This document shows positions 6,499 through 13,869 of a DNA stretch of 29,609 bases, one piece after another. The notes beneath the pieces are model-generated. The model did no database searches. It was not told the DNA's origin and saw nothing but the letters and a program-made list of their open reading frames with translations. Position 1 is the first letter of the stretch. Each line of letters opens with the position of its first letter. Source of the DNA: a virus; IMG/VR virus record IMGVR_UViG_3300042429_000232, positions 1-29,609 of that record; one strand, written 5' to 3'. The translations under genes and the position numbers were made by a program.

Positions 6499-7140
6499 AT
6501 GTCAACATTCGCAATTGCAAACCTCCCCCCAGTAACATCACTCTCCACTTCTTTGCGCGCGCTTGAGCAAGATGTGGGTCCTGTTGGCTCCGTCATTATT
6601 AAGATGGACAAGACAGGTCATTGGGTATTCGGTGCAGACCAGACCGAAGTAGAAGATGACGCTAAGTGGGCAGTCAATCCTTTCTCGTTCGTCCACGGCT
6701 ACATTGCGTGGGGTGAAGGTGAAGTGTTGGGCGAGAAGATGGTGTCGGTATCAGAGCCGTTGCCACAACTCGACGTAGCACCCCCAAATGCCAAGCGCGG
6801 TTGGGAAACCCAAGTCGGTATGTCATTGAAGTGTATCAGTGGCGAAGACGAGGGGATGGAAGCGCGTTACACCGTCACATCCGTTGGTGGTAAGCGCGCA
6901 GTACAAGCTTTGGCAGTCGCCATCGCCAATCAAGTTGATGCCGATCAGAGTAAACCTGTACCAGTTGTTAGACTGAAAAAGGAACACTATCAGCACAAGT
7001 CCTATGGTCGTATCTACACGCCAGTTTTTGAATTGGTTGAGTGGGTGGGCATGGATGGCGCTGCGGCTGAAGCGCAGGCAGAAGAAGCCTACGCTGAAGC
7101 ATCGCAGCCTGCACGACGCCGTCGTGTAGCAGCAACCTAA
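6499..7140 (+). CDS. Unknown early protein, possible ssDNA-binding protein
   Basis: Encodes 213 residues preceded by AAGGTGA. The body is rich in beta-type and aromatic residues (V-I-I-K-M-D-K-T-G-H-W-V-F, S-Y-G-R-I-Y-T-P-V-F) and the C-terminus is an acidic Ala/Glu tract ending in A-R-R-R-R-V. A beta-rich core, charged tail and position between a RecB-like nuclease and the DNA polymerase are what one expects of a phage single-stranded DNA-binding protein, but I cannot assign it to a named family. The functional call rests on context only. Confidence 0.6.
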   Translation: MSTFAIANLPPVTSLSTSLRALEQDVGPVGSVIIKMDKTGHWVFGADQTEVEDDAKWAVNPFSFVHGYIAWGEGEVLGEKMVSVSEPLPQLDVAPPNAKRGWETQVGMSLKCISGEDEGMEARYTVTSVGGKRAVQALAVAIANQVDADQSKPVPVVRLKKEHYQHKSYGRIYTPVFELVEWVGMDGAAAEAQAEEAYAEASQPARRRRVAAT

Positions 7141-7147
7141 GTAAGGA

Positions 7148-7167
7148 GGGGCGGCTACGGTCGCCCC
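7148..7167 (+). other. GC-rich hairpin in leader of PP-loop gene
   Basis: GGGGCG (7148-7153) can pair with CGCCCC (7162-7167) around an eight-base loop. No T-run follows, so it is unlikely to be a complete terminator. The left arm overlaps an AAGGAGG that lies too far upstream (about 36 bases) to serve the gene at 7185. It may stabilise mRNA ends or tune expression of the downstream gene. Confidence 0.5.
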
Positions 7168-7184
7168 GCCTACGGGACAAAATA

Positions 7185-7952
7185 ATGAGAACACTTGTAT
7201 GGTTTTCCTGTGGCGCAGCGAGCGCTGTGGCCGCCAAGATGGCTGTCGATAAATATCCAGACTGCGAAGTGTTGTACTGCGATACGCTTGCATACGAACA
7301 CCCAGACAATATGCGATTCCTAAATGATGTCGCTAAATGGATCGGCAAAGAAATTAAATTACTGAAGTCTGCCAAGTATACCGACATCTTTGATGTGTTT
7401 GACAAGACTGGTTGGTTGATCGGTGTGGGCGGCGCGCGCTGCACAACTGAGTTAAAGAAGAACGTGCGCAAACAATACGAGCGCCCTGATGACTTGCATA
7501 TCTTTGGTCTGACTAAAGATGAGGCCAAGCGCATCGAACGCTTTGAAGACCAGAACTCAGACACTAAGGTTGAGTGGATTCTTGAGAACACTACTAAAAA
7601 AGATTGTTACCGTATTGTCCAAGAGGCAGGCATTGAATTGCCTGAGATGTATAAGCTTGGGTACAACAATAACAATTGCATTGGTTGCGTCAAAGGTCAG
7701 GCAGGCTACTGGAATAAAATCCGCGTAGACTTTCCCGACGCGTTTGATCGTATGGCCAAGCAAGAGCGTAAGATGGGTGTCGCGATCAACAAGTCGTATG
7801 CGGGTGACGGTAAGCGCAAACGCATCTTCTTGGATGAACTAAACCCCAACTATGGCCGCAACGTGCCGCTACCAGACATTGAGTGCGGCGCGATCTGCAT
7901 TGCCCCAGAAGAAAAGTTTGAAACGGTGTCGCGCTATGATTCTCTGGATTGA
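7185..7952 (+). CDS. PAPS reductase-like PP-loop (adenine nucleotide alpha-hydrolase) protein
   Basis: Encodes 255 residues. The N-terminus W-F-S8-C-G-A-A-S13-A-V is a PP-loop nucleotide-binding motif in a variant form (SGGxxS is usual). C86 (A-R-C-T-T-E-L-K) and C165-x2-C168 (N-C-I-G-C-V-K-G) plus late cysteines in E-C-G-A-I-C may bind a metal or Fe-S cluster. Relatives activate substrates by adenylation or reduce PAPS; many phages carry such a gene and its substrate is unknown. I see no other sulfur-assimilation or phosphorothioation genes in the window. Only weak GGGA precedes the ATG. Its 3' end overlaps the polymerase start by 17 bases. Confidence 0.8.
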   Translation: MRTLVWFSCGAASAVAAKMAVDKYPDCEVLYCDTLAYEHPDNMRFLNDVAKWIGKEIKLLKSAKYTDIFDVFDKTGWLIGVGGARCTTELKKNVRKQYERPDDLHIFGLTKDEAKRIERFEDQNSDTKVEWILENTTKKDCYRIVQEAGIELPEMYKLGYNNNNCIGCVKGQAGYWNKIRVDFPDAFDRMAKQERKMGVAINKSYAGDGKRKRIFLDELNPNYGRNVPLPDIECGAICIAPEEKFETVSRYDSLD

Positions 7953-9867
7953 TTTTGAAACCCGCAGCCGTTGCGACTTAAAGAAGCACGGCGTGTATAA
8001 CTACGCCCAAGACGGCACAACAGAAGTGCTTTGTATGTCCTATGCGTTTGACGATGAGGACGTGCAGACTTGGACGCCAGATCAACCGTTTCCTGCTGAT
8101 GTGCGTAACCACACGGGCATGATCTACGCCCACAACGCCGCTTTTGAGCGCCTGATCTTTTGGTACGTTTTACAGATTGATTTTAAGCTAGAGCAATTTT
8201 ATTGCACCGCAGCACAAGCGCGCGCCAACTGCGCACCAGGTTCGCTTGAGGACGTAGGGCGCTTTGCGGGCGCAAGCATGAAGAAAGACCATAGGGGGTC
8301 GCAATTGATTCGTCTGTTGTCGATCCCTCGCGCCGATGGTACATTTAACGAGTCCCTCGACTTGATGCCCGAGATGGTGGCCTATTGTGAGCAGGATGTG
8401 CGCGCCATGCGCGCGATCAGTCTTGGCCTGCGCCCTTTGTCAAAAATTGAATTGGATGACTATCATGTTAACGAACGAATCAATGATCGTGGCGTCTTGG
8501 TGGACGTGCCTCTTGCCTGTGCAAGTATCACATACGCCGACCGAGAACTCGAAGAAATACAGCATATTGTGCGAGAAGTCACAGAAGGGGCGATCACGTC
8601 AGTCCGTAGCCCAAAAATGCGAGAATGGGTCAAAGAAAGGGTGGGCGAAGAAGCGCTCAAGTTAATGTGGACGGGAGAAAAATATTCAATCGACAAAACG
8701 GTTAGAGCGAACCTACTCGCAATCAATGATCCTGAACAAGTACCGCCCGACGTTGCCGAGGTTATCCAATGCGCCGATGACCTCTGGGCGTCGTCGGTTG
8801 CGAAGTTCAGCCGCCTCAAAGACTTGGCAGACACAGAGGATCACCGCGTTAGAGGCGCTTTTGTGTTCTCTGGTGGCGCAGCTACAGGACGAGCTTCTAG
8901 TTATGGCGCGCAAGTCCACAACTTCACTCGTAAATGCGCCGCCGAACCTGATGCAGTAAGACACGCTATGGTCAGAGGGCATGAAATCGTACCGAAGTAT
9001 GGCAAACGCGTCACAGACGTACTAAAGAGTATGCTGCGGCCTGCGCTGATCCCTGCACCTGGCAACGTCTTAATTGCTGCCGACTGGTCAAGCATTGAAG
9101 CGCGCATGAATCCGTGGCTGTCCAACTGCACGTCTGGCATGGCTAAGTTAGACTTGTTTGCCAAGGGTGAGGACGTGTACAAGTTTAATGCGGCCGCAAC
9201 CTTTAACGTGCGCGTTGCAGACGTAGACAAGGATCAGCGCCAGATCGGTAAGGTGCAAGAGTTAGCCTGTGGCTTTGCGGGCGGCATTGGCGCGTTTGCT
9301 GCAATGGGTCGGGCGTATGGTATTTATCTACCAGAGTCAGATGCCAGACGCATGGTGGACGCATGGCGGCGCGCTAATCCGTGGGCTGTCTCGTATTGGT
9401 CTGATCTTGAGTCAGCCTACACACGCGCCATGCGAAATAAAGGCTACGAATTTACCGCCGGTCGAGTAACATACTTATTTGATGGATCGCACTTGTGGTA
9501 CGCGCTTCCCTCTGGTCGGGTGCTATGCTACCCGTTCGCTAAGTTAGAAGAAGAAGGTGTGACCTATGCCAAAGCCGCTTGGAAACCCGCAGCAGACGCT
9601 AAAGAATGGCCACGCGCTAGGCTATGGAAGGGTCTCGCTTGCGAGAACATTACGCAAGCTGCGGCGAACGATGTATTACGCGCATCTTTGGCTACGCTTG
9701 ATAATGTCGTTCTTCACGTTCACGACGAAATCGTTGTCGAATGTCGTGAAGAAGACGCTGAAGAAACTAAAGTAAAAATAGAAACAGTAATGTGTACGCC
9801 GCCTGCATGGTGCGCTGATCTGCCGTTAGGGGTCGAAGCCGCCATTATGCAGAGGTATGGTAAGTAA
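7936..9867 (+). CDS. Family A DNA polymerase with 3'-5' exonuclease domain
   Basis: Encodes 643 residues. The exonuclease domain shows D6-F-E8 (Exo I), A-H-N-A-A-F-E (Exo II) and Y-C-E-Q-D-V (Exo III, with Tyr and Asp). The polymerase domain shows motif A A-D383-W-S-S-I-E388, motif B R435-x3-K439 within R-Q-I-G-K-V-Q-E-L-A, and motif C H596-D597-E598. All key acidic residues are present, so both activities are expected; it should be the replicative polymerase. ATG 7936 overlaps the PP-loop gene by 17 bases. A longer frame from 7852 adds 28 residues read out of frame from that gene and lacks family support. Confidence 0.93.
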   Translation: MILWIDFETRSRCDLKKHGVYNYAQDGTTEVLCMSYAFDDEDVQTWTPDQPFPADVRNHTGMIYAHNAAFERLIFWYVLQIDFKLEQFYCTAAQARANCAPGSLEDVGRFAGASMKKDHRGSQLIRLLSIPRADGTFNESLDLMPEMVAYCEQDVRAMRAISLGLRPLSKIELDDYHVNERINDRGVLVDVPLACASITYADRELEEIQHIVREVTEGAITSVRSPKMREWVKERVGEEALKLMWTGEKYSIDKTVRANLLAINDPEQVPPDVAEVIQCADDLWASSVAKFSRLKDLADTEDHRVRGAFVFSGGAATGRASSYGAQVHNFTRKCAAEPDAVRHAMVRGHEIVPKYGKRVTDVLKSMLRPALIPAPGNVLIAADWSSIEARMNPWLSNCTSGMAKLDLFAKGEDVYKFNAAATFNVRVADVDKDQRQIGKVQELACGFAGGIGAFAAMGRAYGIYLPESDARRMVDAWRRANPWAVSYWSDLESAYTRAMRNKGYEFTAGRVTYLFDGSHLWYALPSGRVLCYPFAKLEEEGVTYAKAAWKPAADAKEWPRARLWKGLACENITQAAANDVLRASLATLDNVVLHVHDEIVVECREEDAEETKVKIETVMCTPPAWCADLPLGVEAAIMQRYGK

Positions 9868-9873
9868 AAAAGA

Positions 9874-9895
9874 AGCCCACCTGTCGGGGTGGGCT
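9874..9895 (-). terminator. Intrinsic terminator read on the minus strand
   Basis: AGCCCACC (9874-9881) pairs with GGTGGGCT (9888-9895) around a six-base loop. On the minus strand the stem is followed by TCTTTTTTA, a good U-run; on the plus strand no T-run follows. It therefore ends leftward, antisense transcription between two rightward genes. On the plus strand it would only be a hairpin between the polymerase and primase-helicase genes. Confidence 0.6.
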
Positions 9896-9918
9896 AAGAC
9901 AAACCAAGGAGAATTACT

Positions 9919-12234
9919 TTGTCGAGTGTACAACAAAATTTTATTGAATATCTATCTGGCCTTGCTATGCAGGGTGAAACATCGTTAATTGTTCGCCAAA
10001 AACCACAACTAAAGAACGGCGAGATGCAATTCCACGCCAACGGCGCGATCAAAGCGGTATGGCCTGCTTACTTGCCTACCCATAAAGTTAAGCCCGACTG
10101 GGCGATTTATGGCAATACGGCATCCTTTATTATTGATCGCTTTACCGATGGGCATCCAAGCGCATCCGTTAACAACGCCGAGTATGTGATGGTGATGGTG
10201 TTGGATGATGTAGGCGATCCAGACAAAGCCCCCAACATTCCGCCGTTGCAACCGACTTGGAAGATGGAGACGTCTAAAGGGTCGTTTCAATGGGGCTACA
10301 CCTTCTCAGATCAGCCCACAACAGGCGAATTTACAGCGGCCATCAAAGCCATTGCAGCGGCGGGTTACACCGACCCAGGCGCGACCAATGCGGTGCGTAA
10401 TTTCCGCCTGCCTGGTTCGATCAACTTAAAACCTGGGCGCGACAATTTTGCGTCTGCCCTGACTGAGTTTGACCCCAAGATCGAGTACACGCTAGAGGAA
10501 ATTTGTACGGCGTTTAACGTCACGCCAGAGGCCGCCGACACGTCTAGCATCCGCGCTGTTCGATTGATGGATGATGGTAACGATGACGTGGTGCGTTGGC
10601 TGTCGGTCAATAGTCTGATCATATCCAAGCCGAACTCCCAAGGTTGGATGGGGGTCGTTTGCCCTAATTTTGAACAGCACACGGACGGCAACCCTGAGGG
10701 GCGTTATCTACCCTTGAGCCGCGCATACTGCTGTCTGCACTCGCATTGTATTGACTTCGATAGCACGTCATTTTTAGCGTGGGTTGAGGAACAGGGCGGC
10801 CCGAAACACTCGCCTGGACTGCGGGAGGAATTGTTAGCGTCCAGTATGAATAGCGCGCTGTCCAAGCTTACACCCACCGAGGCGTTTCCTGATAGGGGTG
10901 CTGAGATCATCGCTGAGGTTGAGCGAAAAGAGGTCGGACGGGTTGAGAAGGCCGGATGGTTTACGCGCTTTGCGTACCTCCAAGCCGATGACGCTTACTT
11001 CGATTTACACGAGCGTACCCAAATATCGCGCCAATCATTTAACGCGCTGTTCCGTCACATAGACTGCAAGAGCGCGCACAACATTAAACGCCGCGTTGAG
11101 GCGTCCGTCTCGTTTGATGAACTTAGACAGAAATACGGCGCGCCCGCCTTGACTGGCATCACGTTTGCAGCGGGCGATGATGTGCTAGTGTCGCGCGGCG
11201 GCTTAGTCTACGCTAACCAATGGCGTAACTTGCGCCCGCCCGTTGTGCCTGGGGACGTGACCCCATGGCTCAAGCATGGTGAGCGCTTAATCCCCAATGA
11301 TGCCGAACGCAATCATGTACTGGATGCGATGGCCTATAAGCTGCAAAACCCCAAGGGCAAGGTCAACCACGCGATCTTACACGGCGGGCGCAGTCGTTCA
11401 GGTAAGGATAGCCTCTGGGCGCCGTTTTTCTGGGGTATTAGGGGTGATAGTCAGGACAACGTCAAATTGATGGCCGCTGCCCAATTGCAACAACAATTTC
11501 ATTACCAATTAGAAACCGAAGTGTTGGTGCTAAACGAATTGAAAGAGCCTGACGCCAAAGAGCGCCGCGCCCTAGCCAATGCACTTAAGCCCATCATTGC
11601 CGCCCCGCCAGACATGATCTCAATCAACCGTAAGGGCTTAAAACCTTATGAGATGATTAACAGACTATTCGTAGTGGCGTTCAGTAACGACAAGCTATCC
11701 ATTACCCTAGACAGCGATGACGGGCGATGGTTTTGTATATGGTCTGACGCGCCTAGAATGACAGAGGAAGAAAGCGCGCGGCTTTGGGCTTGGTATAACG
11801 CGGGCGGCTTGTCTGCTGTCGCGGCTTGGCTGTATGCGCGAGACGTGAGCAAGTTTAACCCCAAAGCGATACCGTTTGAAACTGACTTTAAACGTGCCAT
11901 GATTGAGCAGGGTATGAGCGGCGCAGAATCTAGCATCTACCATGACTTGATTGAGCGTAAGGGCGAATTTAGCAGAGGCGTGATTTCTAGCCCCTTCCAG
12001 GCACTCTGCGCCCGTATGAGTAACACTGGCGTAAAAATACCCGTTCCCGCGCTTATACACGCGCTAGCAGAGGCTAAATGGGTTGATATGGGTTTGGTTA
12101 TGAGTCGTGACTACACGACCAAAAAACACCTATACGCCGCGCCTGAAATGGCGGCTAAATATCCCAAGTCTGAATTGCGGCGCATGGTTGAGGAAATGCC
12201 CGCAACCTCTCCACCGTTACAGATCGTTAAATAA
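9919..12234 (+). CDS. Primase-helicase (RepB/AEP-like primase plus DUF5906/D5-like helicase)
   Basis: Encodes 771 residues from a TTG start at 9919, supported by AAGGAG seven bases upstream. The N-terminal part resembles archaeo-eukaryotic-type primases: L95-D96-D97-V-G-D100 as metal site and N157-A-V-R-N-F-R-L-P-G-S around 157-167. A Cys/His-containing middle (V-C-P-N-F...Y-C-C-L-H-S-H-C) may be a zinc motif. The C-terminal half has a helicase P-loop G490-R-S-R-S-G495-K496-D497, with Asp in place of the usual Ser/Thr as in DUF5906-type phage helicases, then E-V-L-V-L-N-E as Walker B. It should prime and unwind DNA for the polymerase encoded just upstream. Confidence 0.83.
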   Translation: MSSVQQNFIEYLSGLAMQGETSLIVRQKPQLKNGEMQFHANGAIKAVWPAYLPTHKVKPDWAIYGNTASFIIDRFTDGHPSASVNNAEYVMVMVLDDVGDPDKAPNIPPLQPTWKMETSKGSFQWGYTFSDQPTTGEFTAAIKAIAAAGYTDPGATNAVRNFRLPGSINLKPGRDNFASALTEFDPKIEYTLEEICTAFNVTPEAADTSSIRAVRLMDDGNDDVVRWLSVNSLIISKPNSQGWMGVVCPNFEQHTDGNPEGRYLPLSRAYCCLHSHCIDFDSTSFLAWVEEQGGPKHSPGLREELLASSMNSALSKLTPTEAFPDRGAEIIAEVERKEVGRVEKAGWFTRFAYLQADDAYFDLHERTQISRQSFNALFRHIDCKSAHNIKRRVEASVSFDELRQKYGAPALTGITFAAGDDVLVSRGGLVYANQWRNLRPPVVPGDVTPWLKHGERLIPNDAERNHVLDAMAYKLQNPKGKVNHAILHGGRSRSGKDSLWAPFFWGIRGDSQDNVKLMAAAQLQQQFHYQLETEVLVLNELKEPDAKERRALANALKPIIAAPPDMISINRKGLKPYEMINRLFVVAFSNDKLSITLDSDDGRWFCIWSDAPRMTEEESARLWAWYNAGGLSAVAAWLYARDVSKFNPKAIPFETDFKRAMIEQGMSGAESSIYHDLIERKGEFSRGVISSPFQALCARMSNTGVKIPVPALIHALAEAKWVDMGLVMSRDYTTKKHLYAAPEMAAKYPKSELRRMVEEMPATSPPLQIVK

Positions 12235-12238
12235 ATTA

Positions 12239-12265
12239 AAGCCCCTGCGAAGGGGCTTATTTTTT
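12239..12265. terminator. Bidirectional intrinsic terminator between convergent operons
   Basis: AAGCCCCT (12239-12246) pairs with AGGGGCTT (12251-12258) around a GCGA tetraloop, followed on the plus strand by A and six T. On the minus strand the same stem is followed by an AT-rich TTAATTTATT. It sits at the meeting point of the rightward replication operon and the leftward small-gene operon. Confidence 0.85.
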
Positions 12266-12323
12266 AGATGTCGAATATTATTATTATGAGCACCACAACC
12301 GCGCCAGTTATCAAGGGAAGCAT
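12264..12323 (-). CDS. 19-residue hydrophobic micropeptide, predicted membrane protein
   Basis: The open frame encodes MLPLITGAVVVLIIIIFDI. It starts at an ATG seven bases after a perfect AAGGAGG that lies inside the 3' end of the upstream gene, with a 13-base overlap. Nearly the whole peptide could span a membrane once, and it carries no positive charge other than its N-terminus. Its stop coincides with the T-run of the convergent terminator, so it is the last gene of the leftward operon. The function is unknown; short phage membrane peptides can act in exclusion, lysis control or inhibition of host membrane proteins. The chance of a random ORF is reduced by the ideal ribosome site and operon-end position. 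Confidence 0.55.
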   Translation of the reverse strand: MLPLITGAVVVLIIIIFDI

Positions 12324-12523
12324 CTAAGCGCCTCCTTAAATATGGGGTGCACGTTATCCAGATACGCGCCAATGTCACGCGGAAAGACGTGCTTAAAGGT
12401 TGCGCTTTCATCCATTGACTTGACGTAGACGTAATTATTGAAATCGTGCACGATATATGGCGTGTTTTTAATATGCACAATATCGCCGCGCTCAACTGGT
12501 TTGCCATTCGTATATTTAAGCAT
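12311..12523 (-). CDS. Unknown small protein
   Basis: Encodes 70 residues from ATG 12523, nine bases after GGAG and overlapping the previous stop by 8 bases; a TTG at 12538 is a weaker alternative. The sequence starts with a compact beta-type segment (V-E-R-G-D-I-V-H-I-K-N-T-P-Y-I-V-H-D) reminiscent of small SH3-like or KOW-like folds, followed by a helical end. I do not recognise the family. The 3' end holds the ribosome site of the micropeptide gene. Confidence 0.65.
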   Translation of the reverse strand: MLKYTNGKPVERGDIVHIKNTPYIVHDFNNYVYVKSMDESATFKHVFPRDIGAYLDNVHPIFKEALRCFP

Positions 12524-12713
12524 TTTCGACCGCTCCAAAAGCTACAAATTCGGTTTCATTGATGTCAATCACTAGGTTAGGCGCGTCAATTAGCCGCCAT
12601 TCCGCATTTTCCGTATCGCAAGCGGCGATTTCTTGCGCCTCCTCTGCATCGGGCGCGACAATGTCAATCCAGACCTTTTGGATATATTCGCCATAGACTC
12701 TGTAAGTGTTCAT
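12516..12713 (-). CDS. Unknown small acidic protein, DpnD/PcfM-like
   Basis: Encodes 65 residues. The first part (M-N-T-Y-R-V-Y-G-E...W-I-D-I-V-A-P-D-A-E-E-A-Q-E-I-A) follows the pattern of DpnD/PcfM-type small proteins: a strand, another strand, then an 'A-x-x-x-E-E-A' helix. The protein is acidic overall. The ATG at 12713 overlaps the previous stop as ATGA. No activity is known for this family, so the similarity gives no function. Confidence 0.65.
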   Translation of the reverse strand: MNTYRVYGEYIQKVWIDIVAPDAEEAQEIAACDTENAEWRLIDAPNLVIDINETEFVAFGAVENA

Positions 12714-12865
12714 TCTGCCACCTCATGGAAACAGTAATCGGCTACGCCGCGCTCATACCCCATTGTGTATAAAACGCGTAGTTTTGCCTCGTCATATACA
12801 TTATTTTCTACGCCATTGTGACGGCCGTCATAATAGCCAATTGCGTACGCGTCATAAGTGTTCAT
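12710..12865 (-). CDS. Small phage protein with GYYDGR...GYERGVADYC pattern
   Basis: Encodes 51 residues. Two related segments, A-I-G-Y-Y-D-G-R-H-N-G and T-M-G-Y-E-R-G-V-A-D-Y-C, form a pattern I recognise from short hypothetical phage proteins. The ATG at 12865 overlaps the upstream stop (ATGA) and its own stop overlaps the next ATG (ATGA), so it is fully coupled to both neighbours. That coupling and the motif make it a real gene despite its size. Function unknown. Confidence 0.7.
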   Translation of the reverse strand: MNTYDAYAIGYYDGRHNGVENNVYDEAKLRVLYTMGYERGVADYCFHEVAE

Positions 12866-13029
12866 TTATTAGCCTCTTTAAGTTTTTGCGCCTCTGCCTG
12901 GGTTAACCCGTAGTAGTCGGGCGTGACATCAAAACGCCCACATTCGGACGTGTAAGCGTCCGTGATTTCCATATCGTTGATTACATAAGCATAGACTGGC
13001 GCGCCAGTTGCATCGGTTGTCAATATCAT
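12862..13029 (-). CDS. Unknown small protein
   Basis: Encodes 55 residues from ATG 13029, which overlaps the previous stop (ATGA) and has GGAG eight bases upstream; the ATG at 13044 is inside the upstream gene and less likely. The sequence has a beta-like first half (A-P-V-Y-A-Y-V-I-N-D-M-E-I) and ends with Y-G-L-T-Q-A-E-A-Q-K-L-K-E-A. No family recognised. Confidence 0.6.
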   Translation of the reverse strand: MILTTDATGAPVYAYVINDMEITDAYTSECGRFDVTPDYYGLTQAEAQKLKEANK

Positions 13030-13184
13030 TTTTTGATACTCCATGCGTAGACATAAGGTAATTCTTGTTTAAGTGTGATTTCGCCGCCATTCGCACCTTG
13101 TCCTAACTCATCAATAATATCTTGTAACGCTTCGCCCAAAGCGTCAGGTTCGTAAAACTTAATTTCTATCGTTAATGTTTTCAT
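13026..13184 (-). CDS. Unknown small protein
   Basis: Encodes 52 residues, starting M-K-T-L-T-I-E-I-K-F-Y-E-P-D-A and continuing with an acidic helix (L-G-E-A-L-Q-D-I-I-D-E-L) and a C-terminal strand (L-P-Y-V-Y-A-W-S-I-K-K). GAGGTGA lies just before the ATG at 13184, which overlaps the previous stop as ATGA. The stop in turn overlaps the next start as ATGA. A beta-alpha-beta layout is suggested. Function unknown. Confidence 0.65.
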   Translation of the reverse strand: MKTLTIEIKFYEPDALGEALQDIIDELGQGANGGEITLKQELPYVYAWSIKK

Positions 13185-13393
13185 TTTGTCACCTCAAAAG
13201 TAAGTTGCTCGTTGATGTACTGGACAAACATATCTTTTAGTACTTTCTCGCGGTCACAGTCTAAAAACTGACCTGCAAAGCCGCCATCGGTCACGCCCAT
13301 CTGCGCTTGCATATATGCAAACGCGGCGTTTATCGCGCCATCTGCTAAACCATCGGCTAGCACGTCATAAAGTTTATTTGTATCCATTTTCAT
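13181..13393 (-). CDS. Unknown small protein
   Basis: Encodes 70 residues from ATG 13393, seven bases after AAGGGG. The first half is Ala/Gly/Asp-rich and helical (L-A-D-G-L-A-D-G-A-I-N-A-A-F-A-Y-M-Q-A-Q-M); the second carries C46 and a helix ending at E-V-T-K. It could be a small oligomeric protein, but no family is recognised. It is separated by 11 bases from the upstream gene. Confidence 0.6.
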   Translation of the reverse strand: MKMDTNKLYDVLADGLADGAINAAFAYMQAQMGVTDGGFAGQFLDCDREKVLKDMFVQYINEQLTFEVTK

Positions 13394-13404
13394 TTTGTAG
13401 CCCC

Positions 13405-13764
13405 TTAGAATTGAACGTAGACAATCGTACCGGATGAGGTCATACCTGCGACTTGTGTTTCATCCCATAAATACTCATGCACTAATTGCGACACTTCGGC
13501 GTCGGTGAAACTGTCTACGCCGTGTTCTTCAAACTGAGGTATTTCGGTGTCTAAGCTATACGCCTTGATAATGTCGCGCGGTGTAGATTCTGCCCATTCG
13601 CAACAGATACCGATCATGTCGAATTCGATCTGTTCACCGGTGCTGTCTTCGTATTCTTCGATATAGTCAAAAATGAGCGTTTGCGCCTCATAAGAGAATT
13701 GATCTTTGCGGTCTGAGTTGCGGAAAGCGTTCGTAAAGTCTGAGAGTCTGAGTGTCTGTATCAT
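13405..13764 (-). CDS. Unknown acidic phage protein
   Basis: Encodes 119 residues and is the largest gene of this cluster. The segment F-S-Y-E-A-Q-T-L-I-F-D-Y-I-E-E-Y-E followed by I-E-F-D-M-I-G-I-C-C-E-W matches a pattern seen in many small phage hypothetical proteins (DUF7222-like, from memory). It is strongly acidic, as DNA-mimic and anti-restriction proteins often are, but so are many small proteins; no function is claimed. AGGAAAT precedes the ATG at 13764. Confidence 0.7.
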   Translation of the reverse strand: MIQTLRLSDFTNAFRNSDRKDQFSYEAQTLIFDYIEEYEDSTGEQIEFDMIGICCEWAESTPRDIIKAYSLDTEIPQFEEHGVDSFTDAEVSQLVHEYLWDETQVAGMTSSGTIVYVQF

Positions 13765-13803
13765 TTTGTAATTTCCTAAGGATATTTTGGTTTTTACGCC
13801 AGT

Positions 13804-13869
13804 CTATAAAAAGCAAGCGGCAACGATAGCCGCGCCAAAAAGAATGACTGCTGTGATGTCGTGAATCAT
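13804..13869 (-). CDS. 21-residue hydrophobic micropeptide, predicted membrane protein
   Basis: The ATG at 13869 overlaps the upstream stop as ATGA, and the 22-codon frame encodes a short polar N-terminus (M-I-H-D-I-T) followed by a hydrophobic stretch A-V-I-L-F-G-A-A-I-V-A-A-C-F-L long enough for one membrane span. GAGG is visible about 11 bases upstream, slightly far, so translational coupling probably matters. It is the second hydrophobic micropeptide of this leftward operon. Function unknown; it may be a chance frame, though coupling and uniform hydrophobicity argue otherwise. Confidence 0.45.
   Translation of the reverse strand: MIHDITAVILFGAAIVAACFL

Noticed and set aside
7148-7167. 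Hairpin as an intrinsic terminator
   Set aside because: The stem is strong but followed by GCCTACGGG and no T-run on either strand, so it is listed only as a hairpin.
6968-7591. Leftward open frame (207 residues) spanning two rightward genes
   Set aside because: Shadow of the genes at 6499-7140 and 7185-7952; it crosses their intergenic hairpin and has a low-complexity, Arg/Ser-rich product.
7852-7935. Upstream extension of the DNA polymerase by 28 residues
   Set aside because: The extension is an out-of-frame reading of the PP-loop gene; the exonuclease domain starts properly at ATG 7936.
8463-9230. Leftward open frames inside the polymerase gene
   Set aside because: Antisense to conserved polymerase motifs, with no ribosome sites.
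12706-12906. Rightward 66-residue open frame
   Set aside because: It lies antisense to two coupled leftward genes (12710-12865, 12862-13029) and lacks context.
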